Source: Anaerolineae bacterium
GTDB taxonomy: Bacteria > Chloroflexota > Anaerolineae > Anaerolineales > Anaerolineaceae
Direction: 5' to 3'
Assembly (NCBI GenBank): GCA_013314735.1
Contig: JABUFD010000001.1
Location: forward strand, 868,001 to 932,000
DNA: 64,000 bases
Each line of letters begins with the position of its first letter. Position 1 is the stretch's first letter. Both the position numbers and the translations under genes were made by a program. Positions 1 to 8,468 of the stretch are shown one piece after another. The notes beneath the pieces were generated by a model that saw only the letters and a list, made by a program, of their open reading frames with translations, was not told where the DNA came from and did not search any database.

Positions 1-628
1 GGGTGGTGGGGGGAGCGCTGTAGCCCAACTCCTCGAGCCAGTCCATGTTGTAGTAGAGCACTTCCATGGAGCGGTTGGGGGGGAAGCCAAGGCGCTGATT
101 GCCGAAGTTGGGGAACACATCCTGGGCGAAGAAGCCGGGGAAGAAATCGGCTTTCTCTTCTTCAGTAAGGCCCCAGACAGCGGAATCAACCAGCGGGTTG
201 AGGTCGGTCATGGCGTCTGCCAGCTGGTAGGTCGCGGCCTGGTTCTGGTAAGCAACAACGATGTCGGGGACGTCCGGGGTGTTGAGGATGGGGAGCATCT
301 TGTTGAAGATGTCGCCATACCCACCCTGGTTTTCGGCCACGACGGTGATGCCCCATTCGTTGGTGGCATTGAAGTCAGCCACGATCTTCTGCAGTTCTTC
401 TTCGCGGGCACCGGAATGCTGGTGCCAGAACACGATCGAAGTCGCCGGGGTGACCTCATCGTAAGGGTTGGTTTCAGCAACAGGTTCTTCTTCGGTTGTT
501 GTCTCTTCTGATGTTGTTTCTTCAGCAACCGGGGTTTCTGGTGTTGCTTCTTCACCCTTCTTGCAGGCAACAAAAACCATTGCCAGCATCAATAAAACGA
601 CTACTACTAAATACAATTTGTTTCTCAT
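1..628 (-). CDS. Sugar ABC transporter substrate-binding lipoprotein (3' end missing)
   Basis: The reading frame is open from the ATG at 628 down to the left edge, so only the first 209 residues are present. A type II signal peptide ends in a lipobox (FVAC), followed by a low-complexity Glu/Thr linker typical of surface lipoproteins. The mature part starts with SIVFWHQHSG and continues with EELQKIVADFN and LPPN-like segments typical of family 1 solute-binding proteins (MalE/UgpB type), which deliver oligosaccharides to an ABC importer. A strong ribosome site (AAGGAGG) precedes the ATG. It is the third gene after the two permeases at 1631-2794 and 703-1638, so the ligand-binding and channel parts are encoded together. 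The sugar cannot be read from the sequence. Confidence 0.9.
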   Translation of the reverse strand, partial: MRNKLYLVVVVLLMLAMVFVACKKGEEATPETPVAEETTSEETTTEEEPVAETNPYDEVTPATSIVFWHQHSGAREEELQKIVADFNATNEWGITVVAENQGGYGDIFNKMLPILNTPDVPDIVVAYQNQAATYQLADAMTDLNPLVDSAVWGLTEEEKADFFPGFFAQDVFPNFGNQRLGFPPNRSMEVLYYNMDWLEELGYSAPPTT

Positions 629-668
629 ATTACATCTGCCTCCTTAAGGGATTAAGAAACAAAATTTA

Positions 669-686
669 ACGGAGACTGGTCTCCGT
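669..686 (-). terminator. Intercistronic hairpin between permease and binding-protein genes
   Basis: Perfect 8-base inverted repeat (ACGGAGAC / GTCTCCGT) with two central bases, in the 74-base gap between the second permease and the binding-protein gene. On the minus strand it is followed by TTAAATTTTG, a weak T-rich tail. It may be an attenuator or an mRNA-stabilising hairpin that sets the binding protein to permease ratio. Confidence 0.45.
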
Positions 687-702
687 AAACCACACAATAT
701 CG

Positions 703-1638
703 TTATCCTTTCAATCCGGTAGTTGCAATGCCCTCCGTAAATTGTTTTTGCGTAATGAAGTATACGATCAAAATCGGTATGAGCGTGATCACAGCACCTG
801 CCATTAATAGGTGGGTTTGGGGGCCGGCTTCTGTAACAAAATTCCACAAGCCAACCATTATTGGTCGTTTCACATCGCGTGTGGTTACCAATAGCGGCCA
901 CATAAAGGAGTTCCAAGAACCGATAAACCCGAATAGCAGGACGGTCATAATCGGTGCTTTTGAAATGGGGAGAACAATCTGAAACAGGTAACGGAGATGA
1001 CCTGCCCCATCGATGCGTGCCGCGTCATACAGTTCTGACGGCATTTGCTGGAAGAATTGCCGCAACAGGAAGATGCTAAAGGCATTTGCCATAAAAGGTA
1101 TAGTCAGGGCTTGCAATGTATTCAACCAGGAAGCCCCGAAGGTAAAGTTCTGGAATTGGCAGGCCAGAACCTGACCACCTGCGCCCACGCACGCATCAAA
1201 GGCACGCGAATCCACGCCTGGTAGTGGGATGATGGAGCCGCGCACCAGCAACAAGGAGGGAAGTACGGTGACTGATTCCGGCACCATCATGGTTGCCAGG
1301 AGGATGGCAAAGATAATATTCTTGCCAGGAAATTTGATGCTGGCAAATGCGTAACCTGCCAGGATCGAATTGATCATCAACCCAAGCAATGAAACCGTGG
1401 TGATGATGACGCTGTTTTTAAAGTAAACGCCAAAATTGGCTTGTTTCCATGCCTCAGCATAGTTGCCCCATTGCGGTGTCTGAGGGATCCAGGCACGGTT
1501 GATGGTTTCACCCAGTGACATAAATGATGTGGAGATCATCCAGAAGAAAGGCGTCATGGCAATTATGGCGCCTACGATCAGGATCAAATACAAAATTGCC
1601 CGACCGATGATGCGAACAAGCCTGCTATGTTTAGCCAT
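703..1638 (-). CDS. Carbohydrate ABC transporter permease, MalG type
   Basis: Inner-membrane channel subunit of a carbohydrate importer, about 311 residues. It has an N-terminal membrane segment, several further hydrophobic helices, and the cytoplasmic EAA loop (YDAARIDGAGH...LPISKAP) that docks the ATPase. The ATG at 1638 is preferred over a TTG 18 bases upstream because it overlaps the stop of the upstream permease (ATGGCTAA) and has GAAAGAAGG in front. The central periplasmic loop holds a Cys-containing stretch (residues about 145-165) not usual in MalG. No ATPase gene lies nearby, so a shared MsiK/UgpC-type ATPase elsewhere is likely. Confidence 0.92.
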   Translation of the reverse strand: MAKHSRLVRIIGRAILYLILIVGAIIAMTPFFWMISTSFMSLGETINRAWIPQTPQWGNYAEAWKQANFGVYFKNSVIITTVSLLGLMINSILAGYAFASIKFPGKNIIFAILLATMMVPESVTVLPSLLLVRGSIIPLPGVDSRAFDACVGAGGQVLACQFQNFTFGASWLNTLQALTIPFMANAFSIFLLRQFFQQMPSELYDAARIDGAGHLRYLFQIVLPISKAPIMTVLLFGFIGSWNSFMWPLLVTTRDVKRPIMVGLWNFVTEAGPQTHLLMAGAVITLIPILIVYFITQKQFTEGIATTGLKG

Positions 1639-2794
1639 AGAACACCTTCTTTCCAAGAAGTTTGTTTTGCGCGAAGGTCAAACCGGCGATGATGATGAAA
1701 AGGACGATGGCTTGCGTGGCAGCATAGCCAAAGTTGTTGGCTTTGTAAAAGGTATCAAATATGTTGAGGCTGGCGGTAATCACGCTGTTCTGGGCGGAGG
1801 GCACCCGCATCACATAAAGGTGGTTGAAGGCTTTAAAGGTGCCGATGAATGATATCAGCAACAGGTAGAATGACACCGGCGAAATCAGGGGAAAGGTGAT
1901 ATGCCAGAAAAGGTGCCACCCATTCGACCCGTCAATCTCGGCGGCTTCATAGATTTCTTTTGAAATGCTTCCCAGGCCGGCCAGGTAAATCACAGCATCA
2001 TAACCGGCAAAAGTCCAGACGCCATAAATGGCGATGGTGATCAATGCCAGGCTGGGTCCAGCGATGAAACCTTCGAGATTTGATCCAAAGAGCATGTTAA
2101 TGAAGGAATTGGGTTCGTACAACCAATCCAATGGCTGCAATCCCAGGTTGCTGAGGAGAATATTCGCTAATGATGTTTCGCGGGGGCTGAAGATGATTCT
2201 GAAAACAACGGCGGTGGATACTGCTGGCGTGACATATGGTAAAAAATAAAACATGCGGAAAACTTCTTTTCCTTTAATGTTCTGAAAGAGGATGTATGCC
2301 AGGACAAGACCAATTAATAATTGGGTTGGCACTGTCAGCATTGAATAATACAGGGTGATGGTTAGTGATTTAAAGAAATTGGCATCACCCGTTCCCGTGA
2401 AACTGTTCCAGCCAGTAGAAAATGCCACCCCGAATGCGATCAGCAGCATGGCGGCAACAATCTTTAAAATTCGTTGAATTTTCTTGTTGGTGGTGAAAGC
2501 GCTTTTCCAAAAGAAGAAAGCGAGTACCAGCAGAACGATGCCTGCAGCAAAAATTAACAGGCCCCTCGGTTCCCCAAACAGTTTGGTGTAATTCTCCCAC
2601 CCTGTAAAGGCACCTTTGGTCACCCGCCAATTAAATGTGCTCATGTAAATGGAATAAAAGATCGGGAACAGTCCAAAAACCCCAATCACCAGTACGGATG
2701 GAAGAATTAACAAATATCCTAACAGCGATTCCTTCACTCGTTCATTGATCTGACGGTGTAACTTCGGCTGGGTAAATGTCGTTGCATCATTCAT
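1631..2794 (-). CDS. Carbohydrate ABC transporter permease, MalF type
   Basis: First permease of the importer, 387 residues, which is longer than the roughly 300 usual for the short MalF class. Membrane segment 1 lies at about residues 26-50. Two additional hydrophobic helices (about 80-95 and 110-125) are inserted before the conserved permease core. The EAA loop is clear (YEAAEIDGSNGWHLF...FPLISP). The ATG at 2794 is preceded by GAGGAG at a spacing of ten bases. It overlaps the MalG-type gene by 8 bases, so translation is probably coupled. The inserted helices recall the longer enterobacterial MalF, but I cannot infer specificity from them. Confidence 0.92.
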   Translation of the reverse strand: MNDATTFTQPKLHRQINERVKESLLGYLLILPSVLVIGVFGLFPIFYSIYMSTFNWRVTKGAFTGWENYTKLFGEPRGLLIFAAGIVLLVLAFFFWKSAFTTNKKIQRILKIVAAMLLIAFGVAFSTGWNSFTGTGDANFFKSLTITLYYSMLTVPTQLLIGLVLAYILFQNIKGKEVFRMFYFLPYVTPAVSTAVVFRIIFSPRETSLANILLSNLGLQPLDWLYEPNSFINMLFGSNLEGFIAGPSLALITIAIYGVWTFAGYDAVIYLAGLGSISKEIYEAAEIDGSNGWHLFWHITFPLISPVSFYLLLISFIGTFKAFNHLYVMRVPSAQNSVITASLNIFDTFYKANNFGYAATQAIVLFIIIAGLTFAQNKLLGKKVFYG

Positions 2795-2880
2795 GTCATG
2801 AAATCTCCTCAGGGTTACTGAACCGCACCTTATTAACTATATCATTGAACAAAACCATTGTGTCTTAAAAATATGAAAAC

Positions 2881-2894
2881 AGTATTTGAATACT
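2881..2894. promoter_or_regulatory. Palindrome upstream of the sugar importer genes
   Basis: AGTATT-TG-AATACT is a perfect 6-2-6 palindrome about 90 bases before the MalF-type start codon and just after the stop of the preceding gene. Its position suits an operator for the importer operon. No regulator gene is adjacent, so the role is inferred. Confidence 0.3.
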
Positions 2895-2897
2895 TTG

Positions 2898-4790
2898 TTA
2901 ATTTGGTTCATTCCAGGAAAAACGGGCCAAAACGGCATCATGGTCTGAGAGTCTTTCCCGGAAAGGCTGCTCAGAGTTCAAGTGAATGATGTTGAAATAT
3001 GTTAACCGGGCATGAATTCCTGCGCTGAGCAGGATGTGATCCAGCGCCTGCGCATTCCCTTCGTAGATGTAGGTATACCGTTCGTTGGGGGGGAGTGAGA
3101 AAATTGGATTTACCAGCCCCGCATTCTCCAAAATTCTTAAAGGAGGCGAGAACTGGAAATCGTTCAGGTCGCCTGCCAGGATCACATTTGCATCAGGTGA
3201 GGTGGTCAGGATTTGCTGGATAAATGAAGCAATTACCTCCGCCTGATCAATCCGTTGCACTTCGCTTTCCAGTCGCGGTGGTTGTTTTTGTCCAAACAGT
3301 GGGGTGTCACCGCCTTTGGAATTCATATGCATGCCAATGACAAACAGGGTCTGGCCCTGATATGTAAATTGAGCGATCAAAGGCTTGCGGCTGGAGCGAA
3401 AGGCAAAATTGGTGGGGTCAATCCTGACAGGGCTGTAATTCAGGTTAATGTCATTTGCTGTGACCATCAGTTCGGCTGATGTTTCAAAATCTGCCTGTCC
3501 AACTTGATATAACAGCAATCCTTTGTCCTCCCGGTACAGAAAGCCGCCCCGAATATTTCCACCGTACTCACCACCATCGCGATCATCTTTTGGGGCGACA
3601 TCAGTATATTGATATACCGGACCGCCTGCCTCAATGATTGCATCGATCATCTTCTTTCCAGTAAGGTCTGCCTGTGTTTCGTTACTGTTCATGATGCCAT
3701 CATTGTCCTGTATTTCACTTAACACAATGATGTCTGGCGATCGGAGATGGTTAACCACATGATCTGCGAACATTGCAAAGCGTTCGATGGGGTCTGCAGC
3801 ATTCAGGTTTTCGACATTGTAGCTGGCAATGCTCAATTCATCCGGTTCTGAATCTGGTGCGGAATTAATTTCGATTGGATTGGTGATGAAGCCGGGCTTG
3901 GAGATGGGTTGGATTTTGTACATGCCAAATGTATAATCCACCACCCCGATGACAGAGCTGCCTTCGAAAGTGGCACCTACCGGCACCGAATCAGGCAGGC
4001 TTCGCAGCGCATCATCAATTAAAAGTCGTTCCGGGTTGTAGTCATTTTCCGATATCACCAGTACGCCACGTTCCGAAAGCCCTGTAGCAAACTGGCCATT
4101 TTCCGGTACAACCGCCAATTCTTTATACTTATTGATCGGAGCAACCGATACAGGGTTGGCGATTTTGACCAGCATGGCTTCCATACTCTCATAAAAGTCC
4201 AATCCGTCATGTTCGGGGTCGAACAAGCTTAACTGGTCATCATCAATGATTTCAGTCGGGGGCATACGTCCATCAATACCAATCAGGATTGGCTCAGGTA
4301 ACGCATTCCCATTTGAAATGATTTCGTACTCAACATAGACAATTTCGGTAATTGAAAGCTCGCCCTGCCCGCCGGCGGGATAATGTTCAATAACTTGCCC
4401 CTGGACGATGACCGCATCGCCTGGTTTTACTTTTTGCAAACCAGGGTTGTATACAAAGATGCCTTCTGAAGTCCTGTCATCATCATCCGGATGGGGGCTT
4501 TGCATATAAAAACCTTCTCCGCTGATTGTGGTAACAATCCCAACCACATTCTTCACATCCTGACCTTTGTAAGGTGAGATGTGAGAAGCCCCCTGAATTT
4601 CAGAGATCAGCAAATCACCTCTGGGTATTGAAGTGCTTTCCTCCGTTGGTGAAGGTATGCTTGTACGGGTAGATTGAGGAAGACTGGATGGCTTCGTCGG
4701 TTCGATCGCGTCGGTTGGTAAGGAAGCCGGGTTACATGCAATGAGTAATAGGGCGAGTGCGATGACAAAAAGCAGCCTGATGAATTTCAT
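2898..4790 (-). CDS. Secreted endonuclease/exonuclease/phosphatase-family lipoprotein (ExeM/NucH-like)
   Basis: About 630 residues. The ATG at 4790 follows AGGAGGAAGG and opens a signal peptide with lipobox LIAC, so this start is preferred to a GTG at 4817. A Ser/Thr/Pro linker leads to an OB-fold-like region (residues about 55-110, LISEIQG...GIVTTISGEGFYMQ), as in extracellular DNases of the ExeM/NucH type. The C-terminal EEP domain starts at about residue 320 (SIASYNVENL) and contains VLSEIQD, ILAGDLNDF and LSDHDAVLARF, the metal, phosphate and catalytic His/Asp motifs. It probably degrades extracellular DNA or phosphoesters at the cell surface. It lies 103 bases upstream of the sugar importer and may be co-transcribed with it. 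Confidence 0.85.
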   Translation of the reverse strand: MKFIRLLFVIALALLLIACNPASLPTDAIEPTKPSSLPQSTRTSIPSPTEESTSIPRGDLLISEIQGASHISPYKGQDVKNVVGIVTTISGEGFYMQSPHPDDDDRTSEGIFVYNPGLQKVKPGDAVIVQGQVIEHYPAGGQGELSITEIVYVEYEIISNGNALPEPILIGIDGRMPPTEIIDDDQLSLFDPEHDGLDFYESMEAMLVKIANPVSVAPINKYKELAVVPENGQFATGLSERGVLVISENDYNPERLLIDDALRSLPDSVPVGATFEGSSVIGVVDYTFGMYKIQPISKPGFITNPIEINSAPDSEPDELSIASYNVENLNAADPIERFAMFADHVVNHLRSPDIIVLSEIQDNDGIMNSNETQADLTGKKMIDAIIEAGGPVYQYTDVAPKDDRDGGEYGGNIRGGFLYREDKGLLLYQVGQADFETSAELMVTANDINLNYSPVRIDPTNFAFRSSRKPLIAQFTYQGQTLFVIGMHMNSKGGDTPLFGQKQPPRLESEVQRIDQAEVIASFIQQILTTSPDANVILAGDLNDFQFSPPLRILENAGLVNPIFSLPPNERYTYIYEGNAQALDHILLSAGIHARLTYFNIIHLNSEQPFRERLSDHDAVLARFSWNEPN

Positions 4791-4902
4791 CCTTCCTCCT
4801 GATTTGATTGCCTGCACGGGAGAAGTATAACAAACAATTCATAAATTTGGGGAAATGACCAGTTTGCGATGGAACATCCTTTTATGACGATGGGAAGTGT
4901 CC

Positions 4903-4933
4903 TTACACCAGATGCAGAAAACGCGACTATAAT
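4903..4933 (+). promoter_or_regulatory. Possible promoter of the GH3-esterase gene
   Basis: TTACAC (4903-4908) and TATAAT (4928-4933) are separated by 19 bases, a little longer than ideal. The -10 match is perfect, and transcription would start about 45 bases before the ATG at 4983. Confidence 0.4.
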
Positions 4934-4982
4934 TTCCTTATATACAGCCATTTGGTCCTTTTGTCATGAAGAGGAGGAGAAT

Positions 4983-7805
4983 ATGAATAACAACATCATC
5001 CCGCCATATCTGGATTCGAGTTTGTCAGTTGATGAACGGGTGGATGATCTGGTTTCCAGGATGACAGTGGAAGAAAAGATATCACAAATGCTCCATCAAG
5101 CGCCACCGATTGATCGCCTGGGTATTCCCGGTTATAACTGGTGGAACGAGTGCCTGCATGGAGTCGCCAGGGCAGGCACTGCCACGGTATTTCCACAGGC
5201 AATTGGCATGGCAGCCAGTTGGAATCCTGACCTCATTTACCGTGTAGCCTCAGCTATTGCAGATGAAGCACGCGGCATGTTCAACCACAAAGGCCGTGTC
5301 CATGTACATGGGATCTACGAAGGCTTGACCTTCTGGACGCCGAATATTAATATCTTCCGCGATCCTCGTTGGGGCAGAGGACAAGAGACATATGGCGAAG
5401 ACCCAAAGCTGACCGGGGAGCTCGCGGTAAAATTTATCAAAGGTCTGCAGGGGAACCACCCCCGTTACCTGAAAACAATTGCGACCCCAAAACATTTTGC
5501 TGTCCACAGTGGGCCAGAGGCGGATCGCCATCAGTTCAATGCCAAGGCCACCTGGAGAGATATGCGTACTACATACCTCCCTGCATTTCAGGCCGCAGTG
5601 CAAAGTGGTGAAGCGTATTCTGTGATGGGGGCTTATAACCGCACCAATGGCGAAGCCTGCTGCGCGTCGGAGACGTTGCTGCAGCAAGTTTTACGGGAAG
5701 AATGGGGTTTCGATGGGTATGTCGTTTCCGATTGCGGGGCGATCAGTGATATCTACCGCCATCATCACCTGGTAGAAACCGCGGCTGAGGCTGCCGCGCT
5801 TTCTGTAAAAAACGGCTGTGATTTGAATTGCGGAGAAACGTTTGCATTCCTGACTGAAGCTTTTGCGAAAGGTTTGATCACAGAAGCAATCATTGACCGT
5901 TCTGTCAAGCGTTTGTTTAAAGCGCGTTTCCTGTTGGGACTGTTCGATGCCATCGAGGAGGTTCCTTTTAACCTGATACCAGCATCGGTTGTTAACTGCC
6001 CTGCCCACCAGGCGTTGGCTTTGGAAATGGCAAGGGAGTCAATGGTATTGTTAAAAAATGAGGGTATCCTCCCTCTCGATCGCCAACATTTGCAATCCAT
6101 TGCGGTTATCGGTCCCAAAGCAGATGATGAATTGGTGTTGCGAGGTAATTACTATGGTGATCCGGCACAGGCATACACGATCTATGCCGGTATTCAGGAA
6201 CGGGCAGGCGATAAGATTTCGGTTCGATATGCACCTGGATGCAAACTGGCTTCCATGGATACAACCCTGTTTGCTGAAGCAATATCGATTGCCCAGGAAT
6301 GTGATGTTACGATTGCGGTGTTAGGTCTGTCGCAGTTATTTGAGGGTGAAGAAGGCCAGGAAGAAGGCAATCAACCAGGTGAACGAAGCCTGGGTGACCG
6401 TACCACCCTCGGATTGCCGGGTGTGCAAGAGGATTTATTGAAAGCTCTTGTTGCCACGGGGAAACCGGTCATCCTGGTTTTATTGAACGGCAGTGCAGTG
6501 GCAATTAATTGGGCCCAGGGTAACGTCCCAGCCATTCTCGAAGCATGGTACCCGGGCCAGGCCGGCGGACTTGCGGTGGGAGAGGTGCTGTTTGGCGATA
6601 CCAATCCCAGTGGACGCCTTCCGGTTACCTTCTACCAGAGTGAAGCTGATCTTCCTGCCTTCGAGGATTATGCCATGGAAGAACGGACCTACCGATATTT
6701 TTCGGGAAAGTGCCTGTACCCCTTTGGGTTTGGGTTAAGTTACAGCACATTTGAGTATTCGCAGTTGCGGATGATGGCACCCCTTCTACAAAAGGATGAA
6801 ACCCAGGTGGTCACGTGTGTCGTGACGAATACCAGTGATGTCTGCGGGGATGAGGTTGTTCAGCTCTATGTATCAGATGTGAAGGCGAGTGTTCCCGTTC
6901 CGAATTATACCCTCGTGGCTTTTGAGAAAATTCACCTGCGTCCGGGACAATCCAAGACGTTACGGTTTGAGATAACACCCGAACAGCTGCAATGCTATTC
7001 TGATGATGGCGAAGCTTTTAATGAACCAGGCGAATTCAAAATTTTCATTGGCGGACACGCTCCAACCATCAAGGGATGTGTAGCAGATGTAACGCCGTTG
7101 TTGAATACATCATTTACTGTGGTTGAACAGCTGGTGGAAACCAAGCAATTGTTCATGCCATCCAGTGCGGCTTTTGTCGAGTTGCCATACCTCCTGTATC
7201 AGCCCGACGGTTTCCAGGCGGGGCGAAATGGGTTGTATCCTTTGCTGTTATTCCTGCACGGAATGGGTGAACGGGGCAACGACCTATGTTCCATTCGAAT
7301 TCATGGTCTGCCACGGGTGATCGAAAATGGTGGGCGTTTCCCATTTTTTATTGTGTCTCCCCAGTGTCCGAAGACCACCGTGTGGAGCGAAATCAGTGAT
7401 TCAGTGAATGCCCTCATTGATCAGTTGATGGTCGATTATCCCATTGACGAAGATCGAATTTGGATCACTGGCCTAAGTATGGGCGGTTTCGGCACCTGGA
7501 AGATGCTGGTAGATTACCCGGAACGATTTGCCGCTGCCGCTCCCATTTGCGGAGGTCTGATGGATGCGCGATATCAGCCTGAGATTCTCAAGCGGTTGCT
7601 GAGAATCCCGATTTGGAATTTTCATGGTGATATGGATCCGGTGGTACCGGTCGAATCGTCTGATTTTCTTGTAGAACGAATCCGTGAATATGGCGGCAAA
7701 ATCCGGTATACACGGTATCCTGGATTAATGCATGACAGTTGGACGCCAACATATGATAACCCGGCTCTCTATCGTTGGTTGATGTCAAAGCGCCTGGAAC
7801 AGTGA
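4983..7805 (+). CDS. GH3 glycoside hydrolase fused to a C-terminal alpha/beta-hydrolase esterase
   Basis: 940 residues; the ATG at 4983 follows GAGGAGGA. Residues about 1-600 form a family 3 beta-glycosidase: KHFAVHSGPE, then the nucleophile Asp250 in VVSDCGAIS. In the second domain a Glu-rich stretch (EGEEGQEEG) followed by GDRTTLGLPG marks the acid/base region of beta-xylosidase/glucosidase enzymes. A fibronectin-III-like domain follows (DEVVQLYVSD). From about residue 725 a separate hydrolase begins: LLLFLHGMGERG (oxyanion region), nucleophile Ser in GLSMGGFGTW, HGDMDPVVP for the acid and HDSW for the His. No signal peptide is seen, so it is probably cytoplasmic and acts on imported, acylated oligosaccharides. 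Divergence from the sugar importer supports that role. Substrate could be xylo- or gluco-oligosaccharides. Confidence 0.92.
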   Translation: MNNNIIPPYLDSSLSVDERVDDLVSRMTVEEKISQMLHQAPPIDRLGIPGYNWWNECLHGVARAGTATVFPQAIGMAASWNPDLIYRVASAIADEARGMFNHKGRVHVHGIYEGLTFWTPNINIFRDPRWGRGQETYGEDPKLTGELAVKFIKGLQGNHPRYLKTIATPKHFAVHSGPEADRHQFNAKATWRDMRTTYLPAFQAAVQSGEAYSVMGAYNRTNGEACCASETLLQQVLREEWGFDGYVVSDCGAISDIYRHHHLVETAAEAAALSVKNGCDLNCGETFAFLTEAFAKGLITEAIIDRSVKRLFKARFLLGLFDAIEEVPFNLIPASVVNCPAHQALALEMARESMVLLKNEGILPLDRQHLQSIAVIGPKADDELVLRGNYYGDPAQAYTIYAGIQERAGDKISVRYAPGCKLASMDTTLFAEAISIAQECDVTIAVLGLSQLFEGEEGQEEGNQPGERSLGDRTTLGLPGVQEDLLKALVATGKPVILVLLNGSAVAINWAQGNVPAILEAWYPGQAGGLAVGEVLFGDTNPSGRLPVTFYQSEADLPAFEDYAMEERTYRYFSGKCLYPFGFGLSYSTFEYSQLRMMAPLLQKDETQVVTCVVTNTSDVCGDEVVQLYVSDVKASVPVPNYTLVAFEKIHLRPGQSKTLRFEITPEQLQCYSDDGEAFNEPGEFKIFIGGHAPTIKGCVADVTPLLNTSFTVVEQLVETKQLFMPSSAAFVELPYLLYQPDGFQAGRNGLYPLLLFLHGMGERGNDLCSIRIHGLPRVIENGGRFPFFIVSPQCPKTTVWSEISDSVNALIDQLMVDYPIDEDRIWITGLSMGGFGTWKMLVDYPERFAAAAPICGGLMDARYQPEILKRLLRIPIWNFHGDMDPVVPVESSDFLVERIREYGGKIRYTRYPGLMHDSWTPTYDNPALYRWLMSKRLEQ

Positions 7806-7825
7806 TACGTATTGATCGAACATTC

Positions 7826-7860
7826 AGAGGACCCGCTCTATTGCGGGTCCTCTGTTTTAT
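7826..7860 (+). terminator. Rho-independent terminator of the GH3-esterase gene
   Basis: A perfect 11-base stem (AGAGGACCCGC / GCGGGTCCTCT) with a 6-base loop is followed by GTTTTATT on the plus strand, 20 bases after the stop codon. Confidence 0.9.
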
Positions 7861-7875
7861 TCGATAGGGGTAGTT

Positions 7876-8430
7876 CTATAATTTTGGGAGTTCGATCGAT
7901 TGCTGATACTGGTACTTGCCCTTCTTGTCAGCATAGGATATTTCACATACTTCGTCACCTTCGAAGAATATTACCTGGGCAATCCCCTCATTGGCATAAA
8001 TTTTTGCGGGGAGTGGGGTTGTGTTGGAAATTTCCAGCGTTACGTATCCTTCCCATTCTGGCTCGAATGGAGTGACATTGATGATGATCCCGCATCGGGC
8101 ATAGGTAGATTTACCGACACAAATGGTGAAAATATTGCGGGGAATGCGGAAGTATTCCACTGTTTTTGCCAGTGCAAAAGAATTTGGTGGAACGATGCAT
8201 ACATCACCGCAAAAATCCACCATTGACCGTGGGTCAAATTGTTTTGGGTCAACTGTGGCGGAATATACATTGGTAAAAATTTTAAATTCGTCGGCAACAC
8301 GGATATCATAGCCATAAGAAGATACGCCATATGAAATGACACCAGCACGGACCTGTGATTCAACAAAAGGTTCTATCATACCGTGTTCCAATGCTTGCTT
8401 TTTTATCCAATGATCTGGTTTGACGCCCAT
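7876..8430 (-). CDS. dcd: dCTP deaminase
   Basis: Converts dCTP to dUTP for thymidylate synthesis, or directly to dUMP in bifunctional members of the family. The 184 residues match the family length. Visible motifs are SYGYDIR near residue 38, the trimer core [10 protein letters not shown] with the conserved Ser/Arg near 106, and [15 protein letters not shown], which contains the catalytic Glu. The C-terminal tail GKYQYQQ closes the nucleotide site. AAGGAGG precedes the ATG. It sits 38 bases after the CapA-type gene, and a TATAAT at 8462-8457 (minus strand) in that gap suggests its own promoter as well. Confidence 0.96.
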   Translation of the reverse strand: MGVKPDHWIKKQALEHGMIEPFVESQVRAGVISYGVSSYGYDIRVADEFKIFTNVYSATVDPKQFDPRSMVDFCGDVCIVPPNSFALAKTVEYFRIPRNIFTICVGKSTYARCGIIINVTPFEPEWEGYVTLEISNTTPLPAKIYANEGIAQVIFFEGDEVCEISYADKKGKYQYQQSIELPKL

Positions 8431-8468
8431 TCTGAGCCCTCCTTAGTGTTTTCGCAATTATAGCTGAT

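Noticed and set aside
208-573. A 121-codon minus-strand frame rich in Lys, Pro and Ser
   Set aside because: It is a shifted frame of the sugar-binding lipoprotein gene, whose own frame has a signal peptide, lipobox and family motifs and runs off the left edge.
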